A stretch of DNA of 53,812 bases from contig CAJWJK010000002.1 of the NCBI GenBank assembly GCA_913041535.1, positions 202,793 to 256,604 of the forward strand. The letters are read 5' to 3'. Both the position numbers and the translations under genes were made by a program. Origin of the DNA: an uncultured Alphaproteobacteria bacterium (GTDB lineage Bacteria; Pseudomonadota; Alphaproteobacteria; VGEJ01). The stretch's first letter is position 1. Each line of letters starts with the position of its first letter. The notes under the pieces were generated by a model, which was given only the letters and a program-made list of their open reading frames with translations, did no database searches and was not told the DNA's origin. Shown in pieces: positions 8,307-17,070 of the stretch.

Positions 8307-9686
8307 TTGTATTTGCTACAAGAAGATCATCCATATCAGTTGACTGCCAGCGCGGGAGCGTCAATGGTTCGGCATGGGCGGCTCAGCCCTAGAGAATGGT
8401 TTGAGTCCTGCTTTGATCGCATTACGGATATTGATTCAACTTTGCATGCGTGGAGCCATGTGGATCCTGACCCTATTCGTGCGGTACTGGATAGCTTTAA
8501 GAATGAAGATTGGCTTAATCGCAAGCCACCGGCGGCCCTTGCCGGAGTGCCGTTCGGAGTGAAGGATTGCTTTAACACGGTTGACATGCCCACTGCCATG
8601 GGAAGTGATCTGTGGCGGGGCTTTAATCCAGGAAATGATGCAAGAGTGGTTGCTTCGGCTCGTTTACTTGGGGCGATTCCCTTGGGCAAGACGGTCACAG
8701 CTGAATTTGCCACGCACGCTCCCGGTGAGACCGTTAATCCGCACAATTCTAACGTTATCAGCGGTACGTCCTCAAGCGGTTCTTCTGCTGCGGTTGCATG
8801 TGGCATGGTTCCAATAGCACTCGGCACTCAGACAGGGGGCTCCATTACAAGACCAGCAAGCTACATGGGGGTAGTTGGCTTTAAGCCATCCTTCGGAATT
8901 ATTCCTCGCACAGGCGTATTAAAGACAGCGGACACATTAGATACCATTGGTTGGTTTTCACGAAATGTTGCTGACTCGAAACTTCTATTGGATTGTCTGC
9001 GCGTAAGGGGTCGCGATTATCCTGTGATCGAGCGAGGTTTTGCTCGCGCTGATATGAATCGTGATGAAAGCAAACCATTGCGACTTGCACTGGTAACTCC
9101 TCCCAGCTGGGCGGATGCGGCCGGCTATGCGCGCGATCAATTGGTTGAATATGCCAATCAACTCGGCAATAGACAGGATATCGAACTATGTCACCTTGAC
9201 CTGAGAGAGCCTCTTGAGGAGTGCCATGAAGTTCATCGCCAAATCTATCATACCCAACTAGCCTACTATTTCGAACGCGAACTAGAACGCCCGCAACAGA
9301 TTAGCGAGGAATTTCGCAAAATCACAACGGAGGGTCGACGTGTTGCTCCATCCGAGTATTTCGCAGCATTAGATAAACAAAGGCATTTGGAACACCATTT
9401 GTCGGACCTGTTGGATGAGTGCGATGTTGCTATAACACTGTCTGTTGCGGGAGAGCCGCCGCAACTTGACAATCCTGAAGAGCCTAGCGATTCATCCTTG
9501 ATATGGACTTTGTGCGGGGTGCCAACCGTTACCCTGCCGGTTTTTTCTGGCCCCAACGGTTTGCCGTTCGGAGCACAACTGTTTGCGCCACGTTATGGTG
9601 ACTACACTCTTCTTAGTGCTGCCGAACGAATTTTCCCAGAAACTATTGCCGTCATTAATCCTAGTGAGCACGATACATCTTCCTAG
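8307..9686 (+). CDS. Amidase-signature (AS) family hydrolase
   Basis: AS-family enzymes hydrolyse amides through a Ser-cisSer-Lys triad; relatives include GatA, which liberates ammonia from glutamine. In this 459-residue protein the lysine is Lys86 in GVKDCF. The Gly/Ser signature lies at about residues 153-160 (GTSSSGSS), and the nucleophile is Ser179 in TQTGGSITRP. No signal peptide is visible, so it is probably cytoplasmic. The only upstream start is the TTG at 8307. It follows the sugar amidotransferase by 23 bases, which suggests action on the same molecule or delivery of ammonia to it; both are inference. Its stop shares the tetranucleotide CTAG with the stop of the convergent gene at 9683. 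Confidence 0.82.
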   Translation: MYLLQEDHPYQLTASAGASMVRHGRLSPREWFESCFDRITDIDSTLHAWSHVDPDPIRAVLDSFKNEDWLNRKPPAALAGVPFGVKDCFNTVDMPTAMGSDLWRGFNPGNDARVVASARLLGAIPLGKTVTAEFATHAPGETVNPHNSNVISGTSSSGSSAAVACGMVPIALGTQTGGSITRPASYMGVVGFKPSFGIIPRTGVLKTADTLDTIGWFSRNVADSKLLLDCLRVRGRDYPVIERGFARADMNRDESKPLRLALVTPPSWADAAGYARDQLVEYANQLGNRQDIELCHLDLREPLEECHEVHRQIYHTQLAYYFERELERPQQISEEFRKITTEGRRVAPSEYFAALDKQRHLEHHLSDLLDECDVAITLSVAGEPPQLDNPEEPSDSSLIWTLCGVPTVTLPVFSGPNGLPFGAQLFAPRYGDYTLLSAAERIFPETIAVINPSEHDTSS

Positions 9687-11035
9687 GTGCATACTAGTTT
9701 GGGTGGCTTTCGATCGATTGGTAGGTGATGAAGCGTGACAAGGCCTTTCTCCTCATACTTCTTGAGATAATCCAGAACATCTTTAAAAGGAAGATTATGC
9801 TTCTCAGCAATATCGAGAACGGACATTTTCCCATCAAAATAGCGCATTATGCAGTCTTGGAGATGGCTCCATCGGTCGGTAGAAGGCTGTCTTTGGTCAT
9901 CTTGTACAGCCGGATCTATATGGCTTATGTATAGATCATGGTTAGGGTTTGATAATGCAATTAAGCCATTGAAGTGGCGTGATATGGAACAATTATTTTC
10001 TAGTGTATATATGACTTTTGTAAAAATGTCATAAAACTCCTCGAGGAGTTCAACTTGCATTAAATCGGCAGTATCTAGGCTGGAATGATACTGGGGAAAC
10101 GGGCTGTTGCTGTCTACAGCTCTGTTTAATGCGACGAAAGGCACCTCATAACCGGGAGATTCCCAAACAGTCTCATCATTCACTACGCCTTGGGCAAAAG
10201 GGATTACCTGTGGGTTGTCGGCATAATGAGATGCAACATGGCACACTATTTGATCAATCGCGTGATCCCCGTTGAATGAGCGGGCAATTTTGAAAGGGCC
10301 TGGAGTGCCCATCATTTCGGCAAAAATCCCGCACTGTAAACGCTGAACTTCCTCTTTAGAGTGGTCGCGAAGGTAGAAAATGGTACCGACATGTTCTGGT
10401 CCAATAACAAGTCGGTATGTGTAGTGAGTCTCTTGGTTTGCAAGCCATTGGAATAGTCTGATCATTACAGCAGTGCCGGCAAAGCCATCGTTTGCCATGT
10501 GTGGGTGGCAGCTATTGCTGTGAAACACAATCGTACGGCTAGAACGCCCTTTGTGTTCGTGCTCCGCAAGTAGCATTTCTCCGTCACGAAAGTTTGTTAC
10601 GAGATCAACCTCGTAAGTACCAGGGCGTAGATCCAAGGCTACGCGATGGGGCATTGAAAAACCCCAGTTTGATTCCCAGGGTCGGTAGAGCCACGCACAG
10701 TGCCACATATAGGCATCTGGAAGCGTTGGGTTGCTAAACACGTGCTGGTGTAGGTCCGCCAGTTTTACCTGTCCTTGAAAACTTCTCGAGTAGTGTGCGA
10801 CACCAAGTGGATGTTGAGTGCCGTCATAGATTAATTCTCCGTCGCGGTGAATTGTTGCTTTTTCCACCTGCCATTGCTTTGGCACTTCCCAGCCATTGTG
10901 GGTGCTGCCAGAAGCATATCGATGAAGATGTATAGGTATTTCCTGGCTAACACGCTCAAAAAAAGCTTTATTGCCGTGAGATACTATGCCCGTTGGATAA
11001 GTACAAAGCTCTCGCGTTAGATTCAATAGGTCCAT
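9683..11035 (-). CDS. DUF4910 aminopeptidase-like metalloprotein with C-terminal winged helix
   Basis: The 450-residue protein resembles the DUF4910 family, which has an M28-like zinc-aminopeptidase fold and an HTH-like C-terminal domain, and recurs in surface-polysaccharide and flagellin-glycan loci. Candidate metal ligands are the His and Asp in HSNSCHPHMANDGFAG (about residues 172-187), the Glu-His in GPEHVGT near 219, and a late His in QYHSSLDTADL near 327. From about residue 385 a compact helical segment (MSVLDIAEKHN, then LKKYEEKGLV) looks like a winged helix. No signal peptide is seen. It is the last gene of the leftward operon, 9 bases behind the sulfotransferase. The reaction is unknown; trimming of an N-acyl or peptidyl group on the glycan is only an inference. 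Confidence 0.75.
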   Translation of the reverse strand: MDLLNLTRELCTYPTGIVSHGNKAFFERVSQEIPIHLHRYASGSTHNGWEVPKQWQVEKATIHRDGELIYDGTQHPLGVAHYSRSFQGQVKLADLHQHVFSNPTLPDAYMWHCAWLYRPWESNWGFSMPHRVALDLRPGTYEVDLVTNFRDGEMLLAEHEHKGRSSRTIVFHSNSCHPHMANDGFAGTAVMIRLFQWLANQETHYTYRLVIGPEHVGTIFYLRDHSKEEVQRLQCGIFAEMMGTPGPFKIARSFNGDHAIDQIVCHVASHYADNPQVIPFAQGVVNDETVWESPGYEVPFVALNRAVDSNSPFPQYHSSLDTADLMQVELLEEFYDIFTKVIYTLENNCSISRHFNGLIALSNPNHDLYISHIDPAVQDDQRQPSTDRWSHLQDCIMRYFDGKMSVLDIAEKHNLPFKDVLDYLKKYEEKGLVTLHHLPIDRKPPKLVCT

Positions 11036-11044
11036 AGCTGTAGC

Positions 11045-12238
11045 TTAGGTTTCAGCTTTATCAAGATGTAAAGCTGTTCTAATTGTCTGGTACGCTACGT
11101 CCGATAGAAAGCAGCGTCGGATTAGGCTTTGGTTGTTATAAGCGGTAGAATTTCCAAGCAGAGCATAACGAAATAGCTCATAACCGAGATCCTGCATAGG
11201 GTCACCCGTATCGCTTCGCCACGATACTTCATCGTTGCTCGAGTCTATGAAGTACTTGACCACCTGCGGAGCGATAGCTTCCGTTAATATCGGAAGTTCT
11301 ACATCGTAGCCCATTATTCGCATTTCAGGCCCACACAGAAACTCAACTGTTTGCACAATTCGCGCGTCTAACGTGTTTTGCCATCTATGGATCGGTGCGT
11401 CGTCGATGTGTGATATATCTCCGAAGCTGCTGTTTCCTTGCCACTTTCGCTGTTTAGTATGATCAAAGTAATGAGTCATATCTAGCATCTGGGGATCGAA
11501 ATCTAGGCCCAATAGATGAGTCAGCTGAATTGCTGTCGCTTTGGGATCCCGTACGAGGTCTTCGTACTGGATTAGCATAAAGCGGCCAGAGAAAAGTGGG
11601 TGGTTTTGATAGTGTAAGGCACGAACTACGTTTTTTCGCCAATGTCGAGCGTATGAAATGTTGTGGCCAAACTGGTCCGTGTCTCGCACAGCATCATTTG
11701 ATGCAACACACGCACGTGGATCACGTATGATCACAATGAAACAAGCGTCTGGAAATGATCGGGCAAGAGGTACCATATAATCAATGGTCCATACGTCTTT
11801 GGCGCCTATCCAGCGTTTAGTTTCACCGGCTCGGACTTTAGCAACGATACGGAGGAGGTTTATGAAGAGGTCGCGGAAGTTTTGCGTAGCATCAAGACAA
11901 GAGAGTGAAGGGCATAGATCAGAAGCATGATGTGATGCGCGGGCCAGAAGTTGGGACCGGATGGAGGGCCATGCAACAGAATCCAGCGGACAATCCAGTT
12001 GACTCTCTTCTACTCGGTCAAGAAGCTCCAATGCGTAATCGCAAAAATATGTATCTTCAAGAGCTCCTCCACGAAGCTCTAGACCAGCGTAAGCAGCGAT
12101 CGCATCTCTAGCTCCTCGATAGATTGGAAGAAATGCATCAACGGCTATTTCGACATCACTATGGGCTGAGAGCATGCGCGCGAGTAGACTTGTACCTGAT
12201 CGGGCGATACCTGTAACAAATAGTGGACGATAGCTCAT
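11045..12238 (-). CDS. PAPS-dependent sulfotransferase family protein
   Basis: The N-terminus carries the sulfotransferase 5'-phosphosulfate loop, GIARSGTSLLARML, at about residues 10-23. The 3'-phosphate-binding strand-helix FIVIIRDPRACVASND lies near residue 175. The 397-residue length fits carbohydrate or protein sulfotransferases of the Sulfotransfer_3 type, and no membrane anchor is obvious. It lies 38 bases after the KpsS/KpsC-like gene and 9 bases before the DUF4910 gene. Sulfation of the operon's glycan is the natural inference. No PAPS-synthesis genes are present in the window. Confidence 0.82.
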   Translation of the reverse strand: MSYRPLFVTGIARSGTSLLARMLSAHSDVEIAVDAFLPIYRGARDAIAAYAGLELRGGALEDTYFCDYALELLDRVEESQLDCPLDSVAWPSIRSQLLARASHHASDLCPSLSCLDATQNFRDLFINLLRIVAKVRAGETKRWIGAKDVWTIDYMVPLARSFPDACFIVIIRDPRACVASNDAVRDTDQFGHNISYARHWRKNVVRALHYQNHPLFSGRFMLIQYEDLVRDPKATAIQLTHLLGLDFDPQMLDMTHYFDHTKQRKWQGNSSFGDISHIDDAPIHRWQNTLDARIVQTVEFLCGPEMRIMGYDVELPILTEAIAPQVVKYFIDSSNDEVSWRSDTGDPMQDLGYELFRYALLGNSTAYNNQSLIRRCFLSDVAYQTIRTALHLDKAET

Positions 12239-12276
12239 TTTTTATTCAACGAATCAGTAATGGAATGACTTTCTTT

Positions 12277-13749
12277 CTAGCTGTCAAAACTCTGGATAAG
12301 AGCTGTATAAAGGTTACGAATAGCCTGAGTGTTATTGCTAGCGGATTCTGTCGATTCAAGGCCCCCTGAGTCGTAGAGTTCGGGCAGGTCAAACGAGCAA
12401 TCGATAATTGCCTGCATGGCGCGTGCACCGTTAGCGATATCTTCTTTTCGAGCATGCGGAGAGGACAGAGCTCTGGATAGCTGGTTAGCGATATCCGCCT
12501 CATCGCGCACTACAGAAACGTGAGGAATAAAGTTCCAGAAATTGTGGCGTCCGAACGATATGATGGGTTTTCCCATCAGCGCTCCTTCGAAACCCCCGGT
12601 ACCCGATATTGTTGCAACAGCAGTGGCCTCCCGAATAACGTCAAGTCCTGTTTCGACAACGTCCAGCCATACAACGTTCTTGAATTCGCAGATCTGGTCG
12701 TAAAAATTGTCAGTCCGACGTCCGAACGCATAGGGTGTTTCCTTGACCGCGAGACGGACCCCGGCAGGAAGGTCTCGGGCGAGTGATGCGATCGCTCCAA
12801 GTTGATACATATGTTCGGGAGACTGCACGGTCAGTGCGGTTTCAGGCTCCTCTTGAAGTGGAAAATACACAAACGGTTTACCACGTAACGAACTTAATGG
12901 CGTGTGCCCCCGCCGTTTGATCTGACGCATCGCAAGAGCCATACGGTACTCGTATTTTAGCTCCTCGCTGAGGTAGTAACTCCTACCCCCTAGCATCCGT
13001 CGATAATAATGTTTGGCCACTCGGCGTATGATGGCGCGCGCCATGCTCATGTAACCCGATTTCTTAAAAAAAGTGCTGCGTTGAAGATTAGCCTTGTGAT
13101 ACGGCGCGGTAAGCTCGACGCGATCAGCAGTAGAAATTTCATTAAAGCGCTTTTCAAAAGCGGGATTTGCGGAAAATTCGTCTGTCGCCCAGAAGTGGTA
13201 GTTATCGATCTTGGACGTAGTTAAAGAGCGAGTTGGGACCCCATTATACGCCGCAATACTTCCGGTCACTTTTGAGACATTGAGCAGGAGAGAGAGATTT
13301 CTCTTTTCGATCTCACGTTGCCAAAAATCGAGACTTGTGCAGACTCCCTCCAGCGCCTGGATGAAGTTAGTATTTTCAGAGAAGGGGGAACGGGGGTGAT
13401 TGAATCCACCCAGAGAATAACTTCGGCCGAGGTGTCGGTCGGTCATAATAAATCGACTTAACGATTGATCCAGTCGGCGTTCCCATTCCTGCGCTCTTGT
13501 GAGAACTTGGTCTGGGTGGCCATCCGCATTTAGCGCGCTCGTAGCCATTACATCCGCTTGGGTGATGGACGCGAAAAGGCCGTCCTGGTTGTATTCTTCG
13601 TATGCCTTCACGTCCTGTGGTTGGCTGCAATAGACATGGATGGTGGCGTTAGTTTCGTCTCGTAACATCTTGGCCAAATTGATGTGAATGCCACGAATTT
13701 TCTTATCGGCTCGCAGGCCAATGGATGAAAGTGGATTATCGGTTAACAT
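12277..13749 (-). CDS. Capsule-synthesis (KpsS/KpsC)-like glycosyltransferase
   Basis: The C-terminal half looks like the capsule polysaccharide biosynthesis family. YFPLQEEPET at about residue 302 is followed by a segment rich in AIASLARDLP and LAVKETP, then VATISGTGGFEGALMGKPII near 395-415 and SFGRHNFWNF. Family members include the beta-Kdo transferases KpsS and KpsC, which use CMP-activated sugars. That makes transfer of a CMP-nonulosonate plausible here, though this is inference. The 490 residues contain a long N-terminal region of about 280 residues without clear motifs. No membrane segment is visible. A 246-base gap upstream separates it from the methyltransferase, so a secondary promoter there is possible. 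Confidence 0.68.
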   Translation of the reverse strand: MLTDNPLSSIGLRADKKIRGIHINLAKMLRDETNATIHVYCSQPQDVKAYEEYNQDGLFASITQADVMATSALNADGHPDQVLTRAQEWERRLDQSLSRFIMTDRHLGRSYSLGGFNHPRSPFSENTNFIQALEGVCTSLDFWQREIEKRNLSLLLNVSKVTGSIAAYNGVPTRSLTTSKIDNYHFWATDEFSANPAFEKRFNEISTADRVELTAPYHKANLQRSTFFKKSGYMSMARAIIRRVAKHYYRRMLGGRSYYLSEELKYEYRMALAMRQIKRRGHTPLSSLRGKPFVYFPLQEEPETALTVQSPEHMYQLGAIASLARDLPAGVRLAVKETPYAFGRRTDNFYDQICEFKNVVWLDVVETGLDVIREATAVATISGTGGFEGALMGKPIISFGRHNFWNFIPHVSVVRDEADIANQLSRALSSPHARKEDIANGARAMQAIIDCSFDLPELYDSGGLESTESASNNTQAIRNLYTALIQSFDS

Positions 13750-13995
13750 CGATCTTCTTTCTATACGGAAAACAGTGCCATCTGCACTAGATTAGGCCTC
13801 AGGAGTATTGACAATCGAGTGTCGGTTTTGACGATTCATCCCAATCAATTCAGTTGTGTGAAAACTTCGACGTGTGGAACTTATAAATCGTTTTAAGACA
13901 CAGCTAGCGCTATTAGATCAATGAATATGACCTTGTAGGTAGTGTGGTGACCAAAGTTATAATGAGACTTCAAATATTTATATCCTCTTAACCAA

Positions 13996-15072
13996 CTATC
14001 GCTTCTGCGCGAGAATCGTCTGATATCCAGCCAGTGCGTTATCAGATAGATAAGTCTGAAATGCGAGTGCTGCGCTGTCGTGGTCATCATTTAAAAGAAG
14101 GGTTTCTAGAAACGCAGTTCGACCATTTAACCCACCGTTTAGCCAATAATCCCGAACTATCTGGATGTCTAGTTCACCCGGTGTTCTACATTCTACAATA
14201 TCAAATCCAGCGGACTTAACGTGTTCAGTGAGCGCACGAATATTGTAAAAATTTACCCGCGATGGAATACGGAATGTACGTATCTCAGACCCGATGATTT
14301 GATGGTCAAACCCATCGATATTGACATTTCCAATAAAGATGTAGCCACCAGGCTTAATATTTTTCCAGCATGAGCGTAGGGCTATCAAAGGATCAGCAAA
14401 ATGATCCATCACAGACCACAGAAGCACAGCATCAAAACGGTCCGTATCCAAAAAATGCTCTATGGGAGTCTGTTGAACCTCTACGCCGCGCCTAGTTTGG
14501 TATACCGCAGCATCAGGGGCGATTTCGACACCTGAAACTACGAAGCCCGCTTGGTCTCGCAGTATTTCGAGAAAGCCACCGGTGCCGCACCCGACTTCAA
14601 GAATACGTGAACCTTTGTCTAACCATTTCTGAAGATACGTAGTTTGAGGAGCGTACACGCCTGCGCTCCGAACGTCGAAGCCTGCCTCTACGCCATGGAA
14701 ATATTCTTCAGCATTTTCTCCCGAAAAATAGTCAACAATAGCTGATGTTGACAGCCTCGGGTTGGCATATATGAATCCCGTCGTTTCGCAACGGTACAAC
14801 GAAAACATTCCAATCTGAGAGACCTTACGCACCGGGAATCCTAGCGGGTTATCCAAGGTAATCAATTGTCCCGAGGATTGAATATGTTCTTTCTTAGAGC
14901 GAAACCAATTATATACAGGGTCGTCCTCAAGCCTTGGCCGTACGACTTGGTCACCTAGCCAATAGACACCCCTTTTTATTTCAGGATTGTTCATACCATA
15001 CCTATAACTTTTTGCCGCGGACGGAACACCATAGCTGGAGGTGCAACGTACAGCCATTTTGGGAATCTTCAC
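13996..15072 (-). CDS. Class I SAM-dependent methyltransferase
   Basis: The 358-residue protein has the SAM-binding motif ILEVGCGTGGFLE at about residues 157-169, then a second acidic strand (VSGVEIAPDA) and a DAVLLWSVMDHF strand, all in Rossmann order. Ahead of it, residues 85-125 (RCETTGFIYANPRL and following) resemble the short N-terminal module of sugar or lipid methyltransferases related to UbiG, although only one of the usual cysteines remains. The GTG start at 15072 overlaps the formyltransferase stop by four bases (GTGA), which argues for translational coupling. Methylation of a sugar hydroxyl or amine in this pathway is likely; the position is unknown. Confidence 0.82.
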   Translation of the reverse strand: MKIPKMAVRCTSSYGVPSAAKSYRYGMNNPEIKRGVYWLGDQVVRPRLEDDPVYNWFRSKKEHIQSSGQLITLDNPLGFPVRKVSQIGMFSLYRCETTGFIYANPRLSTSAIVDYFSGENAEEYFHGVEAGFDVRSAGVYAPQTTYLQKWLDKGSRILEVGCGTGGFLEILRDQAGFVVSGVEIAPDAAVYQTRRGVEVQQTPIEHFLDTDRFDAVLLWSVMDHFADPLIALRSCWKNIKPGGYIFIGNVNIDGFDHQIIGSEIRTFRIPSRVNFYNIRALTEHVKSAGFDIVECRTPGELDIQIVRDYWLNGGLNGRTAFLETLLLNDDHDSAALAFQTYLSDNALAGYQTILAQKR

Positions 15073-15833
15073 AGCACTTGATAACGATATCTTTTTTCTT
15101 GCAAGCGTTCATGTACATCAGCCATCTTCTCTGGTGAGATCGGTTCTCGGTATTGTCCTGACGATGGGTCTTGCTTTTCCGAATCTTTTGGAGTGAGGTC
15201 ATCTTGTTGAATCTGGGATAAAATTCGTCCAGCTAGATTACATCCCTCCCTATAGACTTTTAAGCGGATTGACTGGTAATCAGAGTCCACCTGAAACTGA
15301 TACCATTCGGACAAAATAATGGGCCCAGTATCATATTCTTCATCCATAAAATGCGCCGTGTTCCCCACCTTGTCGTTATTGAATAGTGACCATTCAACTG
15401 CCGTGCACCCTCTGTATTCTGGAAGTAGACCTGGATGAACATTAATCACTCCATTAGGTACAGATGATATAACTCTGCCAGAAAGTTTTCGTGGGGTTCC
15501 AGCGTTAAACAAACACGTTACGTTTAGTTGATCTAACAAGGCCATTGCGCGGTTATCGTTATGGTTTTTAACGAAAAAGAATGGAATATTGGCGTCACCC
15601 AACGAGTACAAGCTGTCATCTATTCCCGGGGTTTGTTGAAATCGACCACCAGTCCGCTCTTGCCAGATTAAACGGGACTTTTCGTCTTCTGTATTTGAGT
15701 CACATATAACAACGATATTTTTAACGTTATGTATTAGAGCGCTGGATATATATGCAGGGAGCAGTGGGTTGTCAATTGTGGATAGAAAGCCAAATGTGTG
15801 GGTTTTTCTAGACACAGGAATACTGAGGCTCAA
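15069..15833 (-). CDS. Sugar N-formyltransferase (formyl_trans_N family), copy 1
   Basis: This 254-residue protein has the N10-formyl-tetrahydrofolate transferase core. NVHPGLLPEYRG supplies Asn131 and His133, and EEYDTGPI supplies Asp168, which is the catalytic Asn-His-Asp set of Fmt, ArnA and sugar formyltransferases. It lacks the C-terminal domain of Fmt, so methionyl-tRNA is an unlikely substrate. Transfer of formyl to an amino sugar is the reasonable reading. The upstream start is TTG at 15833, with no clear ribosome site. It overlaps the methyltransferase start by four bases. A second, longer formyltransferase lies at 24164-25051. Confidence 0.82.
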   Translation of the reverse strand: MSLSIPVSRKTHTFGFLSTIDNPLLPAYISSALIHNVKNIVVICDSNTEDEKSRLIWQERTGGRFQQTPGIDDSLYSLGDANIPFFFVKNHNDNRAMALLDQLNVTCLFNAGTPRKLSGRVISSVPNGVINVHPGLLPEYRGCTAVEWSLFNNDKVGNTAHFMDEEYDTGPIILSEWYQFQVDSDYQSIRLKVYREGCNLAGRILSQIQQDDLTPKDSEKQDPSSGQYREPISPEKMADVHERLQEKRYRYQVL

Positions 15834-15923
15834 GCTGGAAATCGGAAGGTTGCTTGATGATTCATCATACAGAACTGCGTGAAAAATATTGTGCTGAAAA
15901 TGCCATGTGAGCAGTCATATGTC

Positions 15924-17048
15924 CTATCCCAGAGGTGAGAAAGAGTGGTCTGTTCCAAGCCTTTTATAGATAAACCGTGCGGCCTTACCACTCGCGTCTC
16001 GGACCATCTTACGATTGATAGATGGTATAGCATACTTAGGTGAAAGCATTGTATTCAATTCTGTTTTCAGTTCTTGACAGTCAGTAGCACATCGTACCCA
16101 GCCAGTTTCAATACCGGCAAGCCACTGGCGTTCGCTGTGGCGCGGCAGAACGGCAAGGGACGGTCGGCCCATGACTGCTGCTTCGTCAAGCAGAATGGAA
16201 GTTAGCCCAACAACTAGATCCGCGGCATACACCAGGGATAATGGGTCATCACCCTGACTGATTTGATCTATTTGACTTCTATATCGCGCAAACTCAGTCG
16301 CTGTATTGTTGGGGTGTAGCCGAAGCACAAAGTATGGTTTCAGAGAAAGAGCATCAAGTGCCTTCAACACTTCCTCGAGAACAATGTCGGTGCGGCGATC
16401 ACTTGTGCCAGACCCAAACAGGGTATAGTCGCTCTGACGTTCAAAAGCGCCTGAGGACAAACCGTGAGACGTTTCTGAGACGAATAAGATTATGGGTTGA
16501 TTGTTTTGTGCATTAGGGAAATGTTGTGACCTAAGTGTAGCGCGAGTGCCAGGCGGGTGTTCGGAGAAGGCTAACGCACGCTCGTAGGCAGGGTGTCCAC
16601 ATATGGCAATCCTGTCAGGGAAAAACCCACGATCCACGTACAACTTTTTTGTGGTTTGATCGGCAACCATTAGCCAGTCAGGCGCGTGTTTCAGCGGAAC
16701 AGTTTTCTGTGGTCCAGCGAAGCGATAGTCTGCATTGGCGGGGCCATCCACCACTCCAATGCTGGTGATACCGCGCTCCCTTGCTTTGTCTATAAGCTTA
16801 AGACCAAGGGTATGAGGATCTTCAGCGGTTCCGGTCACAACTAACTGCCAAGGGAATTCATAAAACATGGCAGGGATCGTTTTTGAACTATTAGTTGAAG
16901 CGAACGAAATACCGCGAGCCTTTAACACTTCTGCACCCTTTCCTGTTGCCAGAATGTGTAGAGCGGAACCGAGCTCAGATCCTAACAACTCTTTGAGCAC
17001 TGGCGAAATGTAGTTTGCAGCCCCGGCATCTTCGACGAAAAAAAGCAT
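15924..17048 (-). CDS. GT-B-like protein, possible glycosyltransferase or UDP-sugar hydrolase
   Basis: I cannot name this 374-residue protein. It starts with a Rossmann-like strand and loop (MLFFVEDAGAANYI). Around residue 135 it has a recognition region (ICGHPAYERA), and in the C-terminal half LRLHPNNTAT at about residue 243, then DLVVGLTSILLDEAAVMGRP near 275-295, a pattern seen in GT-B enzymes, UDP-GlcNAc 2-epimerases and PseG-like hydrolases. No membrane segments are visible. It lies between a formyltransferase (90-base gap) and a Gfo/Idh dehydrogenase (22-base gap). Possible roles are transferring the finished sugar or releasing its nucleotide before condensation by NeuB. Confidence 0.55.
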   Translation of the reverse strand: MLFFVEDAGAANYISPVLKELLGSELGSALHILATGKGAEVLKARGISFASTNSSKTIPAMFYEFPWQLVVTGTAEDPHTLGLKLIDKARERGITSIGVVDGPANADYRFAGPQKTVPLKHAPDWLMVADQTTKKLYVDRGFFPDRIAICGHPAYERALAFSEHPPGTRATLRSQHFPNAQNNQPIILFVSETSHGLSSGAFERQSDYTLFGSGTSDRRTDIVLEEVLKALDALSLKPYFVLRLHPNNTATEFARYRSQIDQISQGDDPLSLVYAADLVVGLTSILLDEAAVMGRPSLAVLPRHSERQWLAGIETGWVRCATDCQELKTELNTMLSPKYAIPSINRKMVRDASGKAARFIYKRLGTDHSFSPLG

Positions 17049-17070
17049 ATGTGTTCAATTGTAGCCCCAC

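Noticed and set aside
7807-8364. A 185-residue leftward frame opposite the sugar amidotransferase gene, and similar long antisense frames (for example 251-661 and 3775-4347 rightward).
   Set aside because: They lie opposite genes with complete family motifs and have no motifs of their own; they are complementary-strand artefacts.
9683-9686. Shared CTAG where the convergent amidase and DUF4910 genes both end in TAG.
   Set aside because: A neat overlap, but simple convergent packing explains it; no terminator or regulatory structure is visible there.
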